Shown: positions 16,962 to 26,210 of the stretch, in pieces
How positions within the stretch are numbered: position 1 is the stretch's first letter
How the letters are laid out: the number at the start of each line of letters is the position of its first letter
The notes under the pieces: model-generated
What the model was told of the DNA's origin: nothing
Databases searched by the model: none
What the model saw: the letters and a program-made list of their open reading frames with translations, nothing else
From: Deltaproteobacteria bacterium
Lineage (GTDB): Bacteria; Desulfobacterota; Binatia; UBA1149; JAJCZL01
Direction of reading: 5' to 3'
Assembly (NCBI GenBank): GCA_029262415.1
Contig: JAJCZL010000034.1
Coordinates: 1-64,000, forward strand
DNA length: 64,000 bases
Program-made: the position numbers and the translations under genes

Positions 16962-17471
16962 ATGGTATTGACGCACGATGTAATCCTCGATGAGATCCGC
17001 GCCGGAAATATTGAGTTCGACCCGTTCGACGCCACGTGTGTCGGGACTGCTTCGGTCGACCTTCATCTAGGCACGGAGATCCGCATCATGGATCCGGCGC
17101 GAACACCGGTTGATATCGACGACACCGCCGATTACACCGCGGCCACAGAGGTGCTGAGGCTCGACGAGCCCTACGATCTACCGCCGGGTGAGACGATTCA
17201 CGGCATCACCCGCGAGCGGATCAGGCTGTCTCCGCAGATCTGTGGATGGCTGGAAGGGCGTTCCCGGTTCGCCCGCATGGGAGTCATGATCCACGTGACC
17301 TCCGGATTTGTCGCCCCGGGTGTAGACAATCACCAGGTCCTCGAGATCTCCAACGTCTCTGGTCGCACATTGCGTGTGCATCCCGGCACGCGGCTTTGCC
17401 AGATTGTCTTGCAGCGTACCGAGGGATCTGCGGTATATTCGGGAAGCTTCGCGAAGCAACTTGGGCCCTGA
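16962..17471 (+). CDS. dcd: dCTP deaminase (Dcd/Dut family)
   Basis: A 169-residue member of the dCTP deaminase/dUTPase family, forming dUTP (or dUMP) for thymidylate synthesis. The signature is GWLEGRSRFARMGVMIHVTSGFVAPG at about residues 95-120, followed by the catalytic glutamate at Glu128 in HQVLEISN. The length and the short C-terminal tail fit a trimeric Dcd. The tail (GSAVYSGSFAKQLGP) is shorter than in many Dcd proteins. Whether it is mono-functional or also hydrolyses dUTP cannot be decided by eye. It follows the M20 peptidase gene by 6 bases. Confidence 0.92.
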   Translation: MVLTHDVILDEIRAGNIEFDPFDATCVGTASVDLHLGTEIRIMDPARTPVDIDDTADYTAATEVLRLDEPYDLPPGETIHGITRERIRLSPQICGWLEGRSRFARMGVMIHVTSGFVAPGVDNHQVLEISNVSGRTLRVHPGTRLCQIVLQRTEGSAVYSGSFAKQLGP

Positions 17472-17535
17472 CTTGCCGCCCGCTCGAGTAGTTGCGCAGG
17501 CGCGCGGCGCAGGTGGGTGCGGGTCTGCTGGGCTA

Positions 17536-17598
17536 ATGGCGATTTTTCTTGTGAATAAGCAGTATTTGCGGCAACCTGAGTGGTTCACCCCCCGATGA
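17536..17598 (+). CDS. Candidate 20-residue leader or precursor peptide overlapping the radical SAM gene
   Basis: A 20-codon frame, [20 protein letters not shown], ends in TGA at 17596-17598, overlapping the ATG of the radical SAM/SPASM gene as ATGA. The overlap would couple their translation. Short peptides before SPASM enzymes are sometimes substrates (PqqA, MftA), and this one has Lys, Tyr and Trp residues, but no recognised precursor motif or strong ribosome-binding site is seen. The frame is also open well upstream, so it may be chance. It is listed because of the exact overlap. Confidence 0.2.
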   Translation: MAIFLVNKQYLRQPEWFTPR

Positions 17599-18749
17599 AT
17601 TTATTCGAGCGTATAGGACGACACCTACGACTGAGCAGTCTGGCGCGCGGCGAAAGTCCGAGCCCGCCCTTCCTGGTTCTGTTCATCAATTCGATTTGCA
17701 ACATGAAGTGCGAGCACTGCTTTTATTGGCAGAGCTTGAACGGCCGTGACGATCTCTCCAAAGAAGAACTCTTTGCGCTGTCACGTTCGCTTGGTCAGAT
17801 AGAGAATCTCAATCTCTCGGGTGGGGAGCCGTTCTTGCGTAAGGAGTTCGCCGAGATCTGCGCCCAGTTCATTCGCTATAACGGTGTGCGGCAGATTTAC
17901 GTTCCCACCAACGGCTATTTCACCGACAAGACCATCGAGCAGGTTGAGCAGACGCTGCGTGAGCCGGACCTCGATATGTTCGTCGTAGAACTCTCGCTCG
18001 ACGGTATGCAGGAGTTTCACGACACCTTCCGTGTCTCGAAAGGTTCTTTCGAGCGTGCGATGCGCACCTACGATGCGCTTGCGGAACTCCAAGAGCGCGA
18101 CCCGCGTTTGCGCATTCATTCGATCTCGACCGCTACCGACGTCAACATGGACGAGATCCGTAAGTTGACGACGTATCTCTACGACCGCTGTCCGGAAATG
18201 GATCACCACAACCTTGCGATCATTCGCGGCGATCGCAAGGACCCTTCTCTGGAGGGCCCGCTTCTCGAGGAGTACGAGGCTCTGTTCGAGTACATAAGGC
18301 GGTTGTGGCTGCCGCGCGAAGAGGGCCGCTACGGTGGGATCGTCGAGCCGCTGTTGCAGTGGGGAAAGACCGAAACCATCAGGCAGCAACGCCAGGTAGT
18401 ACCGTGTAAGGCCGGCGTCCTCAGTGCTGTCGTGTACGCCAACGGTGACGTCAGTCTGTGCGAGATTCACGAGCCGATCGGGAACCTGCGCGAAAAAAGC
18501 TTTCCTGAGATCTGGGAGTCGGCCGAAGCCAAGACGTTGCGCGGATCGATCGCGGCAAAAGAATGTTACTGCACCACCGAAGTATTCCTGTGGTCGAGCA
18601 TCGTTTACCAACCGCTGCATCTCGCGCGGGCGATGGTAGCTGCAAAGGTGTGGCAGCGGACCACGCCGCTTGTTGAGGGTGAGAGGCAGGTGGTCGAAGC
18701 GCCGGTGTTCGACGACCAAGACAACACCGGTGTGACCGATGCCGGATAG
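17595..18749 (+). CDS. Radical SAM/SPASM domain protein
   Basis: A 384-residue radical SAM enzyme. The CxxxCxxC cluster motif is at Cys35, Cys39 and Cys42, the SAM-binding [12 protein letters not shown] lies near residues 73-85 and a SPASM-like cysteine region with [21 protein letters not shown] and KECYC lies near residues 273-330. Auxiliary cluster binding is therefore likely. The substrate is not evident. The gene overlaps the following glycosyltransferase by 11 bases, which suggests a joint role, perhaps in modifying a glycan, lipid or peptide. The ATG at 17595 is preferred because of the ATGA overlap with the small upstream frame; an in-frame GTG at 17580 is possible. Confidence 0.85.
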   Translation: MNLFERIGRHLRLSSLARGESPSPPFLVLFINSICNMKCEHCFYWQSLNGRDDLSKEELFALSRSLGQIENLNLSGGEPFLRKEFAEICAQFIRYNGVRQIYVPTNGYFTDKTIEQVEQTLREPDLDMFVVELSLDGMQEFHDTFRVSKGSFERAMRTYDALAELQERDPRLRIHSISTATDVNMDEIRKLTTYLYDRCPEMDHHNLAIIRGDRKDPSLEGPLLEEYEALFEYIRRLWLPREEGRYGGIVEPLLQWGKTETIRQQRQVVPCKAGVLSAVVYANGDVSLCEIHEPIGNLREKSFPEIWESAEAKTLRGSIAAKECYCTTEVFLWSSIVYQPLHLARAMVAAKVWQRTTPLVEGERQVVEAPVFDDQDNTGVTDAG

Positions 18750-19995
18750 CGCGGGGCGCGAACCCTTACGTATCGGCATCGACGCGTGTTGCTGGATCCA
18801 TCCGCGCGGGTACGGCCGCTATACCCGGGAGCTGATCACCGCGATGGTGGCAGCCGCCCCCAACGACCGGTTCGTTCTGTTTGCGGATGCAGCCGCCAAT
18901 GTCGGCATCGGCCTGGACGCACCGAACGTTGAACGCGTAGTCGTAGACCAGTCGGTGTCTCCCACGCGGGCTGCTGCGACGAGCAACAGCCGATCGCTTG
19001 CCGACATATTCCGCTTGTACCGTGCGGTGTCACGGGAACGACCCGACGTCTTTCTGATACCATCGGTTTATCTGTCGATTCCGGTTCCCGCGCGCGTCCC
19101 GTCGGTAGTGATCGTTCACGATGCGATTGCTGAACGCTTCCCCGAACTCACCCTGCCCGGGCGGCGTGACCGGTTATTTTGGCGCGCGAAAGTCGCGCTC
19201 GCGCTTCGGCAGGCGCGGCGTGTTCTGACCGTATCGGAGTTTTCCGCGCTCGAACTCGAACGTTACCTCGGAATCGAACGTTCGCGCATGAGGGTGACGT
19301 CGGAGGCTCCCGCACCCGTCTACCGTCCGAGCTCACCCGAAGAGATCGCCACCGCGGCCGCGCGCCACGGGATGGATCCAAAGGACCGTTGGCTGATCTA
19401 CGTCGGCGGCGTTAACCCACACAAGAATCTGACGAGCCTCGTCGAGGCATTCTCTGGTGTCCGAGAAGCATTGGGAGACGACGCGCCGTATCTGTTTCTG
19501 GTCGGCCCCGGAGGCCGCGACGGCTTCCACGATGAAGTCGCCGAGGTTCAGCGTGCAATTGCCGGCGCGAACCTCTCGCATGCAGTCAAATGGCCCGGGT
19601 TCGTCGACGATGAAGAACTGCGTCACCTCTACAGCGGTGCCACCGCGTTGGTTTTGCCGTCCTTGGCCGAAGGCTTCGGCCTACCTGCGGTTGAAGCGGC
19701 TGCCTGCGGGACGCCGGTGGTTGCGACGACGCAAAGCCCGTTGCCGCAACTACTCGAGGGTGGCGGCTTCTTCGTTGATCCGCACGACGTCGGTGCGATC
19801 ACAGGTTCGCTGCTTGCACTGCTCAACGACCCGTCGCTGCGCATGCGAATGGGTGCGTGTGCAGCGCGCCGCGCCGGCCGGCTGTCGTGGACGCACGCGG
19901 CGACCGTTGCGCTTGAAACTTGCCGCGAAGCGGCGGCGACCAAGCGTCCGCAGCCTTACGGCGGTTCAGTGTACGCCGGAGCCCGGCACCAGTGA
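18739..19995 (+). CDS. Glycosyltransferase family 4
   Basis: A 418-residue GT-B glycosyltransferase with the family-4 landmarks: [10 protein letters not shown] in the N-terminal domain near residues 27-36, the [12 protein letters not shown] donor-domain hinge near residues 219-230, and [24 protein letters not shown] near residues 311-334, which holds the EGFGLPxxE nucleotide-sugar motif. It resembles mannosyl- and rhamnosyltransferases of the WbaZ/MtfB type. It starts 11 bases inside the end of the radical SAM gene, so it is co-translated with it. The C-terminal end overlaps the yqgE-like gene on the other strand by 30 bases. Confidence 0.9.
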   Translation: MPDSAGREPLRIGIDACCWIHPRGYGRYTRELITAMVAAAPNDRFVLFADAAANVGIGLDAPNVERVVVDQSVSPTRAAATSNSRSLADIFRLYRAVSRERPDVFLIPSVYLSIPVPARVPSVVIVHDAIAERFPELTLPGRRDRLFWRAKVALALRQARRVLTVSEFSALELERYLGIERSRMRVTSEAPAPVYRPSSPEEIATAAARHGMDPKDRWLIYVGGVNPHKNLTSLVEAFSGVREALGDDAPYLFLVGPGGRDGFHDEVAEVQRAIAGANLSHAVKWPGFVDDEELRHLYSGATALVLPSLAEGFGLPAVEAAACGTPVVATTQSPLPQLLEGGGFFVDPHDVGAITGSLLALLNDPSLRMRMGACAARRAGRLSWTHAATVALETCREAAATKRPQPYGGSVYAGARHQ

Positions 19996-20526
19996 CTCAG
20001 GCTCGATACCGAGTCTCTTTACCGCAGCAGACCAAAGTTCCAGTGCCGGAGTGTCAAAGATAAAGTCGGCGGTCGCGTCGCTGTTAACCCAAGCTCCTTG
20101 AGCGAGCTCGGATTCCAACTGCTGCGGTGCCCACCCGGCGTAGCCGAGTAGGAAACGGATGCGTCGTGGCGGGCTACCTGCCAGATGCTTGAGCGCGTCA
20201 GCTCCGGAGGTCAGGTGTAAGTCGGGCAGAATCTCGTGCGTGCCGCCCTCGGGCATCCCCTCGATCGGTTCGTGCAGGACCCAACCGGTTTCGGGCTGGA
20301 CGGGACCACCCAGCCAGGCGACACTTTCGGTGTCGCCCCTCCAGTCGACGCTTATCGATTCGAGCAATTCAGTGAGTTGGTTCTCGGCGGGTCGGTTGAC
20401 GATCAAGCCGAACGAACCTTGCTCCCCGTGCTCGAGCATCAACACTACGCCCCGGTGGAAGTTGGGGTCTGCCAGCTGCGGCATCGCGATCAGCAGGCCG
20501 GGCGCGACTCTGATTTCGCGTTCCAT
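19966..20526 (-). CDS. YqgE/AlgH family protein
   Basis: A 186-residue protein of the YqgE/AlgH (DUF179) family. It starts with the family's GLLIAMPQLADPNFHRGVVLMLEH (residues 8-31) and has GLIVNRP, YLGGPVQP-like WLGGPVQPETGWVLH and LGYAGWAPQQLESEL, all core positions of the fold. AlgH-type proteins are cytoplasmic and of unclear biochemical role. The start at 20526 follows AGGA on the minus strand and is preferred over a much longer frame to 20676. The 3' end overlaps the convergent glycosyltransferase by 30 bases. Confidence 0.93.
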   Translation of the reverse strand: MEREIRVAPGLLIAMPQLADPNFHRGVVLMLEHGEQGSFGLIVNRPAENQLTELLESISVDWRGDTESVAWLGGPVQPETGWVLHEPIEGMPEGGTHEILPDLHLTSGADALKHLAGSPPRRIRFLLGYAGWAPQQLESELAQGAWVNSDATADFIFDTPALELWSAAVKRLGIEPESLVPGSGVH

Positions 20527-20685
20527 GCTTTCATTCCTAACCCTCCGGTTGGCGGTCGGCAACTTCTGTTCGCCCAAAACCCCAAAAACCTTCTGACGCA
20601 TAGCGGCGCCGGCGGCGGCGCAGTGGGTTTCTTCGCAAAGGCTGAGGCGACAGGTTAAGACACCGGTAATATGCAAGAGTTACCC

Positions 20686-21654
20686 ATGGAGTTTGGTGTG
20701 TTTGTTCCGCAAGGATGGCGGCTCGACCTGGCCGGTGTGAATGGGGCGGCGGCGAAGTGGAACACCTTCAGGGACGTAACCGTATCGCTCGACGAGCAGG
20801 GGTGGGAGTCGCTGTGGGTCTACGACCACTTCCACACTTTCCCGCGTAAGAAAGTCGAGGCGACCTTCGAGGCTTGGACGATGATGGCGACGATGGCCGC
20901 GATTACGACGCGGGCCCGTTTGGGCCAGCTCGTCACCTGCGTGCAGTACCGCGAGCCCTCCTATCTGGCCAAGGTCGCCGCTTGTGTCGATGTCGCCAGC
21001 GCCGGACGCTTGAATGTCGGTCTCGGATCGGGATGGTACGAAGAGGAGTTCAGCGCACTCGGGTATGACTTCCGCACGACGCGCGAACGGCTGGCGCGTC
21101 TCGAGGAAGCGCTGGAGATTGTGCGTGCGTTGTGGACTCAGGAGATGACCGACTTCGACGGTAAGCACTATCGCTTGAAGGAAGCGGTGTGTGAGCCCAA
21201 GCCGGTGCAGACGCCCGGTCCGCCGATCTGGATCGGCGGACGCGGCCCCAAGGTCTTACTACGGCTCGTCGCGCAATACGCCGACGTTTGGAACTTCAAC
21301 GGATCGCTCGATGAATTTGCGCCGACGGTCGAGATCTTGAAAGGGCACTGTCGGGATGTCGGTCGCGACTTTGATGAGATTCGTTTGACCGCAATGTCCG
21401 GCGGTATCGCTTACGATAGCGAAGACGAACTCGATGCTTTCTTCGAGCGCATCGCGCCGCAAGAGCTCGATCGTGAGCGTTTGCTCGACTTTGTCAGTTG
21501 CAAGGGCACGCGTGAGCAGTGCGCCGAGAGTATCCGCAAATGGAAAGACGCAGGCTGCGACGGCCTGGTGTTCTTCTTTCAAGACATCGCTTCAGTCGGC
21601 CGCAACGAATCACAGGCGGAAGTGTTTAAGCGGGAGATTCTGACCGAGGTTTGA
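20686..21654 (+). CDS. LLM-class F420-dependent oxidoreductase
   Basis: A 322-residue luciferase-like oxidoreductase with MEFGVFVPQGWRLDLAGV at the N terminus, the ESLWVYDHFHTFP substrate-site loop near residue 45, TTRARLGQLVTCVQYREPSYLAK near residues 77-99, and GRLNVGLGSGWYEEEFSALGYDF near residues 107-129. This arrangement matches the F420-dependent subgroup well. ATG 20686 is preferred over one five codons upstream because it matches the family start and has AAGAG 6 bases before it. It ends 29 bases inside the convergent hemG. The substrate is unknown; members act on lipids, alcohols, or nitro-compounds. Confidence 0.88.
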   Translation: MEFGVFVPQGWRLDLAGVNGAAAKWNTFRDVTVSLDEQGWESLWVYDHFHTFPRKKVEATFEAWTMMATMAAITTRARLGQLVTCVQYREPSYLAKVAACVDVASAGRLNVGLGSGWYEEEFSALGYDFRTTRERLARLEEALEIVRALWTQEMTDFDGKHYRLKEAVCEPKPVQTPGPPIWIGGRGPKVLLRLVAQYADVWNFNGSLDEFAPTVEILKGHCRDVGRDFDEIRLTAMSGGIAYDSEDELDAFFERIAPQELDRERLLDFVSCKGTREQCAESIRKWKDAGCDGLVFFFQDIASVGRNESQAEVFKREILTEV

Positions 21655-23095
21655 GTACGTCGGGGAAGATGAGTTTGCAGATCGCTTCGGCTGCCATCTC
21701 GCCGCTGCGAATGCAGTCGGGGATCCCTACGCCGTCGTAGGCGTTGCCGGCGACGTAGAGGCCCGGCTGTTTCTCGAGCAGCGCTGCGATCTTTGCAACC
21801 CGTTGCAGGTGTCCGACGTCGTATTGCGGCATCGATTCCGGCCAACGAGTAATGATGACCTCGCGTGGGCGCGCGGTGATACCGAGCAGGTCTCTGAGGT
21901 CGGCCATGACCGCGTTGGTCAGATTCGCATCATCAAGCGTCAGTTTGTCCGGGGCGAGTGCGCCGCCGACGAATGCGCGCAGCAGTACGCTTCCGTCCGG
22001 TGCCCGGTGCGCGTACTTGTGGCTGCTATACGTGCAAGCGATGGTCGTCCGGCGCTCGCGTGCCGGTACCACGAACCCGTAGCCCGCCAGTGGTCTGGGA
22101 ACCTCGCTCCGATCTAGAACGATGTTGATCGTGGCCGCCGATGCGTAGCGGATCTCACGGAGTGCTGTGTGGAGGTCACGGTCAACCGGGGCGACGAGGT
22201 CGGCGGTCAGGTATGCCGGTAGTGCCAGGCAGACCGCATCGACGGAAAGTTCAATGTCATTGGTTCGCACCTGCCATCCCGACGGTGTCGCAACCAGCGC
22301 AGAGACGCAGGTGTTTTTTTTGAGGACTCCGGGGGGCAAGAGTTCTTCGAGTCGTTTCGGCAGCTCCTCGATACCGTCACGAAAGGCGAAGAACAGGTTG
22401 TGGCGTGGCCCGGTGGCCGACGCATTGTCGTCGTCGCCTTGGGCTCGTCGTCGCAGCATGGCCGCGGTGACGCTCCCGTGCTTGCGCTCCATCTCGACGA
22501 ACCGCGCCATCGTAGCGTCCATGCTCAGGCGTTCAGGGTCGGCGGTATAGATGCCCCCTGCCAGTGGTTGTGCGAGGTTGTGTAGTACCTCGTCGCCGAA
22601 CCTCCTGCGGACGAAGGACGCGAGCGATTCATCGGTGACATTCCTGCGGCGGCGGATGAAAGGCTCGCACAGCATGCGCAACTTGCCGCCGGTACTCAAC
22701 AGTGGTGAGCGCAGCATAGGTAGGATGCGTGAGGGAGCAAAGAGATTGAGTCCTTTCGGGATCGGTACAAGTCGGTCTCCCTTCGCTATCGATGTCCCCC
22801 GATTGGCTGGCTCGGTTGAGATGAGGCGTGGTTCGAGTCCGATTTCTTCGCAGAACGCGCGCCCGCGCGGCTTCTCGGCGAGGATCGAATCCGGGCCGAA
22901 TTCGCAAGTGCAACCACCGGCACTTTCGCTACGGATCACACCGCCGGCGCGGGTGTCGGATTCGAGCAGATGTAGCACGACGCGGCGCTGGTGGGCCTGG
23001 GCAATCCGATTCAGGTGATGTGCTGACGCGAGCCCGCTGATGCCCGCTCCTATGATGGCGACGGTCGGCACCTTCGTGGCCGCGGGTTCGTTCAT
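21626..23095 (-). CDS. hemG: Protoporphyrinogen/coproporphyrinogen III oxidase HemG/HemY type
   Basis: A 489-residue FAD-dependent oxidase of the HemY class that oxidises protoporphyrinogen IX or coproporphyrinogen III to the porphyrin. It has the dinucleotide-binding VAIIGAGISGLASAHHLN at residues 12-29, the FGPDSILAEKP segment that follows it, the FAFRDGIEELPKRLE stretch near 250, and the terminal FAD motif GLYVAGNAYDGVGIPDCIRSGEMAAE near residues 450-475. The naming as hemG or hemY is a matter of convention; the Gram-positive type (hemY/pgoX) fits the protein best. Its ATG overlaps the hemH stop by 4 bases as ATGA, so it is translationally coupled, and it is the last gene of the hemDE-hemH-hemG run. 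Confidence 0.92.
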   Translation of the reverse strand: MNEPAATKVPTVAIIGAGISGLASAHHLNRIAQAHQRRVVLHLLESDTRAGGVIRSESAGGCTCEFGPDSILAEKPRGRAFCEEIGLEPRLISTEPANRGTSIAKGDRLVPIPKGLNLFAPSRILPMLRSPLLSTGGKLRMLCEPFIRRRRNVTDESLASFVRRRFGDEVLHNLAQPLAGGIYTADPERLSMDATMARFVEMERKHGSVTAAMLRRRAQGDDDNASATGPRHNLFFAFRDGIEELPKRLEELLPPGVLKKNTCVSALVATPSGWQVRTNDIELSVDAVCLALPAYLTADLVAPVDRDLHTALREIRYASAATINIVLDRSEVPRPLAGYGFVVPARERRTTIACTYSSHKYAHRAPDGSVLLRAFVGGALAPDKLTLDDANLTNAVMADLRDLLGITARPREVIITRWPESMPQYDVGHLQRVAKIAALLEKQPGLYVAGNAYDGVGIPDCIRSGEMAAEAICKLIFPDVLKPRSESPA

Positions 23096-24063
23096 GCCGC
23101 GTCGGTCCGGCTCCCGAGCGGCAGTTTGCGTGCCTCGGCGATTCGGTCGGCGATCAATGCGATGAATCTGGGGTGGTCGCCTACGGTTTTCGGCCGCAGC
23201 AGCCGCGCATTGCCGCGGGCTGCTGCTTGCGCTCCCTCGATGTCGATGCCGTAGAGGACCTCGATGTGGTCGTTGATGAAACCGACCGGCGTGACGACAA
23301 CGGTTTTCGCGCCTGCCGTGGTCGCGTCGGCAATCGCCGCCTCCACGCTCGGACCCAGCTGAGCAGGGCTTCGCGGGTCGTCCGAGGGATTGCTGTCGAT
23401 GTATGCGAACATCGGCTTGTCGATGCCGAGTTCGCAGGCGACGGCGCGAACCGTGGTCTCGACTTGGCGAACGTATCCGGTCGCGGTTCCGGGCAGGGCG
23501 GCGACACTCCGCGACACAAATATCCACGCCGCTTCGCTCCGCTGCTGTTCATTGAGACTTATCGTCTCAACGCTGATACGTTCAACCAACGCGTGGACGA
23601 ACTCGGGGGCGTCGTGCCACCCACGTATGTACTCGACCACCGGAGCGCTGAGTCCGGCGTGGCGGGCAGCGACTTCAACGAGATTGCGGCCGGGTTGCGC
23701 CGCAGCGACGTCGTCGAACGGGTCGAGCATCACCGTCACGGCGCGCCCAACCCCATCGGCGGTCAACATTCCAAAGACCTGCGGGAGGTACGGCGTCCAA
23801 TCACGCATGCCGACGTAGATGGGCGTCTGATCTGCGTTGCGGCCGACGAGCTCCTGTTCAAGCGCTTTGGCTTGGAGCCTTACCGAACTGTTGTAGGGCG
23901 AACCCCCGATGGTTTGGTAACGGGCGTACTCCTCGTCGAGCCTATCCGGGTGAACGTTTGCCCCACGATAGCGGTTCTCCAGGAATGGGCGTACGTCACC
24001 GAGGCGTCCGGGAGCCCCGGAGCCGACCAGCAAGACGGCGGTGTCTTCAAGTGTTGATCGCAT
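23092..24063 (-). CDS. hemH: Ferrochelatase family protein lacking the usual catalytic histidine
   Basis: A 323-residue HemH/CpfC-like protein. It has the N-terminal TAVLLVGSGAPGRLGDVRPF, the IGGSPYNSS motif (usually IGGxSPLN), the IYVGMRDWTPYL strand, and near the C terminus VTPVGFINDHIEVLYGID, which keeps the conserved catalytic glutamate. The other catalytic site is changed: the family's SAHSLP-type loop with its invariant histidine is represented by FVSRSVAALP near residue 205, with no histidine. The LAPHxS region is also replaced (LDPFDD). Gene order (hemDE, hemH, hemG) supports a heme role, but activity is uncertain. ATG 24063 is used; a TTG at 24102 is possible. It ends with a 4-base overlap into hemG. 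Confidence 0.82.
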   Translation of the reverse strand: MRSTLEDTAVLLVGSGAPGRLGDVRPFLENRYRGANVHPDRLDEEYARYQTIGGSPYNSSVRLQAKALEQELVGRNADQTPIYVGMRDWTPYLPQVFGMLTADGVGRAVTVMLDPFDDVAAAQPGRNLVEVAARHAGLSAPVVEYIRGWHDAPEFVHALVERISVETISLNEQQRSEAAWIFVSRSVAALPGTATGYVRQVETTVRAVACELGIDKPMFAYIDSNPSDDPRSPAQLGPSVEAAIADATTAGAKTVVVTPVGFINDHIEVLYGIDIEGAQAAARGNARLLRPKTVGDHPRFIALIADRIAEARKLPLGSRTDAA

Positions 24064-24119
24064 TTCAGCTACCACGATGCCCGTGCACGACGTGCGCCGC
24101 AATGCATCTGCGCACGGTC

Positions 24120-26072
24120 TCAGTTCGCGCTCAGTTCGTGGACCGCGTCGACCAACGCGATCACACTATCGACCGGGGTCGCGGGCAAGATCCCGTGGCC
24201 CAGGTTGAAGATATGGCCCGGCCTACCGGCCGCCGACGCAAGCACGCGGGCCGTGGCGTCAACGATCGCAGGGGGGGAGGAGAACAGCACGACGGGATCG
24301 AGGTTGCCCTGGAGTGCGATCCCGGGGTAGCGGTCAAAAGCGGCGTCCAAATCGACACGATGGTCGGCGCCGAGCACCGCGGTCCCACACGACGCCTGCA
24401 TGTCGAGCAGTGTCGGGCATCCGGTCCCGAAGTGGATTACCGGCACGCCGGGCGTCAGCGCGTCGATGACCGCCTTGGTGTGGGGAAGAACGAACCTGCG
24501 GTAGTCATCGGGAGAGAGGCAACCCACCCAGCTGTCGAAAATCTGCAACGCCTGAGCGCCCGCCTCGGCCTGCATGTTGAGGTAGCGTGCGACTGAGCGG
24601 GAGATCGTTTCCATCATCGCGTGCCAGGCGCCGGGATCACGCCACATCAGCGATTTCGTCTGGACGTAATTCTTCGAACCGCCACCCTCGACGATGTAAG
24701 AAGCGAGCGTGAAGGGAGCTCCTGAGAATCCGATCAATGGAATATCGGCCGCGAGTTCGCGGCGTGTCGTACGGATGGCGTCGGCGACGAATGCGAGTGA
24801 CTCGAATGGGTCAACTTCGCGCAGTCGCTCTACATCGGCACCCTCACGGACTGTCTGCGTGATGCTGGGGCCTTCTCCGCCGACGTATCTGAGTCCGAGT
24901 CCCATCGGCTCGACGATTAAGAGGATGTCGGAGAACAAGATCGCCGCGTCCGCACCGATCCGGCGCTGCGCCGTAACCGCGACCTCGGCGGCCAGTTCGG
25001 GCCGCTTGCACAGTTCGATGAACGGGATCCGTGCGCGAACCTCGCGGTATTCCTGCATGTAACGGCCGGCCTGGCGCATTAGCCACACCGGTGTGTACGG
25101 CACCGGCTTACGTCGGCACGCGAGCATGAACGGGCTGTCGTCGAGCGTATTCAAACCCTCCTCGCCGGGCGCTTGTGCGGAGGACGCCGTTTGCTCTACT
25201 ACCGCGGCACGCCGGCGTAGATGTTCGCGCTTACCATCTACGAGGTCTGCGGCCTTTGCCGCGACTTCCTTAACAAAGCCGCCGAGCTTCGACCGCGCCG
25301 GTTCAAAATCCGGGGGCAGGCCGAGCTCGGCGAGACTTTCGCTGGAAACCGGCCCGATCGAACAGATCGCGAGTTCGCGCAACGCGTGTCGCAGTTGTTC
25401 TTCACAGCCGTCTTGCGCCGCGGCGGCCAGCAGGTGGCGCACCTGTGTAGCGCTGGTCACCAACAGGAGGTCGGCGGTTCGCGCGAGGATCTCCGCGATT
25501 GCGTCGCGTAGCGGCTTGGTGTCTGCGGGTAGCGCCCACTTATACACCGGCACCGTGCGGACCTTGGCGCCGCGTTCGCGCAGCGCTTGCTCGAGACGGG
25601 TATTTGCTACGCCGTATTCCTGCAACGCGACCGAGGCACCGTCGAGCGGGCGACCATTAGCGGACTTTTCGATCGCAGCGATGATCTCGCGCCAGGTGTT
25701 GGGTTCGGGGACGGTTACTGCGATCGGAACGCCGAACCCACGCAGAGCCACCGCAGATTTGGGTCCGCGCGCGACCACGCAGGTTGCGCTGATCGCCGCG
25801 ACGAGATCGTCAAGCGGGGTTTGAGTCTCCATCGCGGCGAAGAGGTGGCGGGTGCCGACACCTGTCATGCAGATGACAATGTCGTATGTGCCGGAGGTGA
25901 GTTCCTCGGCGAACGCGAAGGCTTCGTGGTTCTCCGCGAGCGGGATTTCGCGCATCGACGGCGCCTGGATCGCGACGCCTCCGGCTTTACGGATCAGCGC
26001 GGCCGATTCCTCGGCCATTCGGCTCTCCAGCGAAACGACCCGCAGGCCGCCGAATCCGCGTGTGCTTCTCAT
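24120..26072 (-). CDS. hemDE: Fused uroporphyrinogen-III synthase and uroporphyrinogen decarboxylase (HemD-HemE)
   Basis: A 650-residue bifunctional heme-pathway protein. Residues about 1-280 are a HemD domain, with the two-lobed fold marks (LESRMAEESAALIRKAGG, YDIVICMTGVGTRHLF and the later LLVTSATQVRHLL). A charged linker of about 30 residues is followed by a complete HemE from about residue 313, beginning PFMLACRRKP and carrying the uroporphyrinogen decarboxylase signature VWLMRQAGRYMQEYR, and GFSGAPFTLASYIVEGG and GHGILPATPV later. It would close hydroxymethylbilane to uroporphyrinogen III and decarboxylate it to coproporphyrinogen III. It is the first gene of the hemDE-hemH-hemG transcript. 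The ATG at 26072 is preceded by AAGGGAAA. Confidence 0.94.
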   Translation of the reverse strand: MRSTRGFGGLRVVSLESRMAEESAALIRKAGGVAIQAPSMREIPLAENHEAFAFAEELTSGTYDIVICMTGVGTRHLFAAMETQTPLDDLVAAISATCVVARGPKSAVALRGFGVPIAVTVPEPNTWREIIAAIEKSANGRPLDGASVALQEYGVANTRLEQALRERGAKVRTVPVYKWALPADTKPLRDAIAEILARTADLLLVTSATQVRHLLAAAAQDGCEEQLRHALRELAICSIGPVSSESLAELGLPPDFEPARSKLGGFVKEVAAKAADLVDGKREHLRRRAAVVEQTASSAQAPGEEGLNTLDDSPFMLACRRKPVPYTPVWLMRQAGRYMQEYREVRARIPFIELCKRPELAAEVAVTAQRRIGADAAILFSDILLIVEPMGLGLRYVGGEGPSITQTVREGADVERLREVDPFESLAFVADAIRTTRRELAADIPLIGFSGAPFTLASYIVEGGGSKNYVQTKSLMWRDPGAWHAMMETISRSVARYLNMQAEAGAQALQIFDSWVGCLSPDDYRRFVLPHTKAVIDALTPGVPVIHFGTGCPTLLDMQASCGTAVLGADHRVDLDAAFDRYPGIALQGNLDPVVLFSSPPAIVDATARVLASAAGRPGHIFNLGHGILPATPVDSVIALVDAVHELSAN

Positions 26073-26210
26073 CAGTTTCCCTTATTCCGCCCCCATCGAA
26101 AAGGAAAGTAGCTTTCTCTAGCGCTATTAAGTACTTGCGTGTATAAAGGCACTTGTGCCCGGATGCCTGCCGCATCAGCGGCGGGCGGCGGATGCGGGAG
26201 GTCGTATACG

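Noticed and set aside
26101-26160. TATAAA-like -10 element before the CBS gene
   Set aside because: No fitting -35 hexamer was found at 16-18 bases upstream, so the promoter call would be guesswork.
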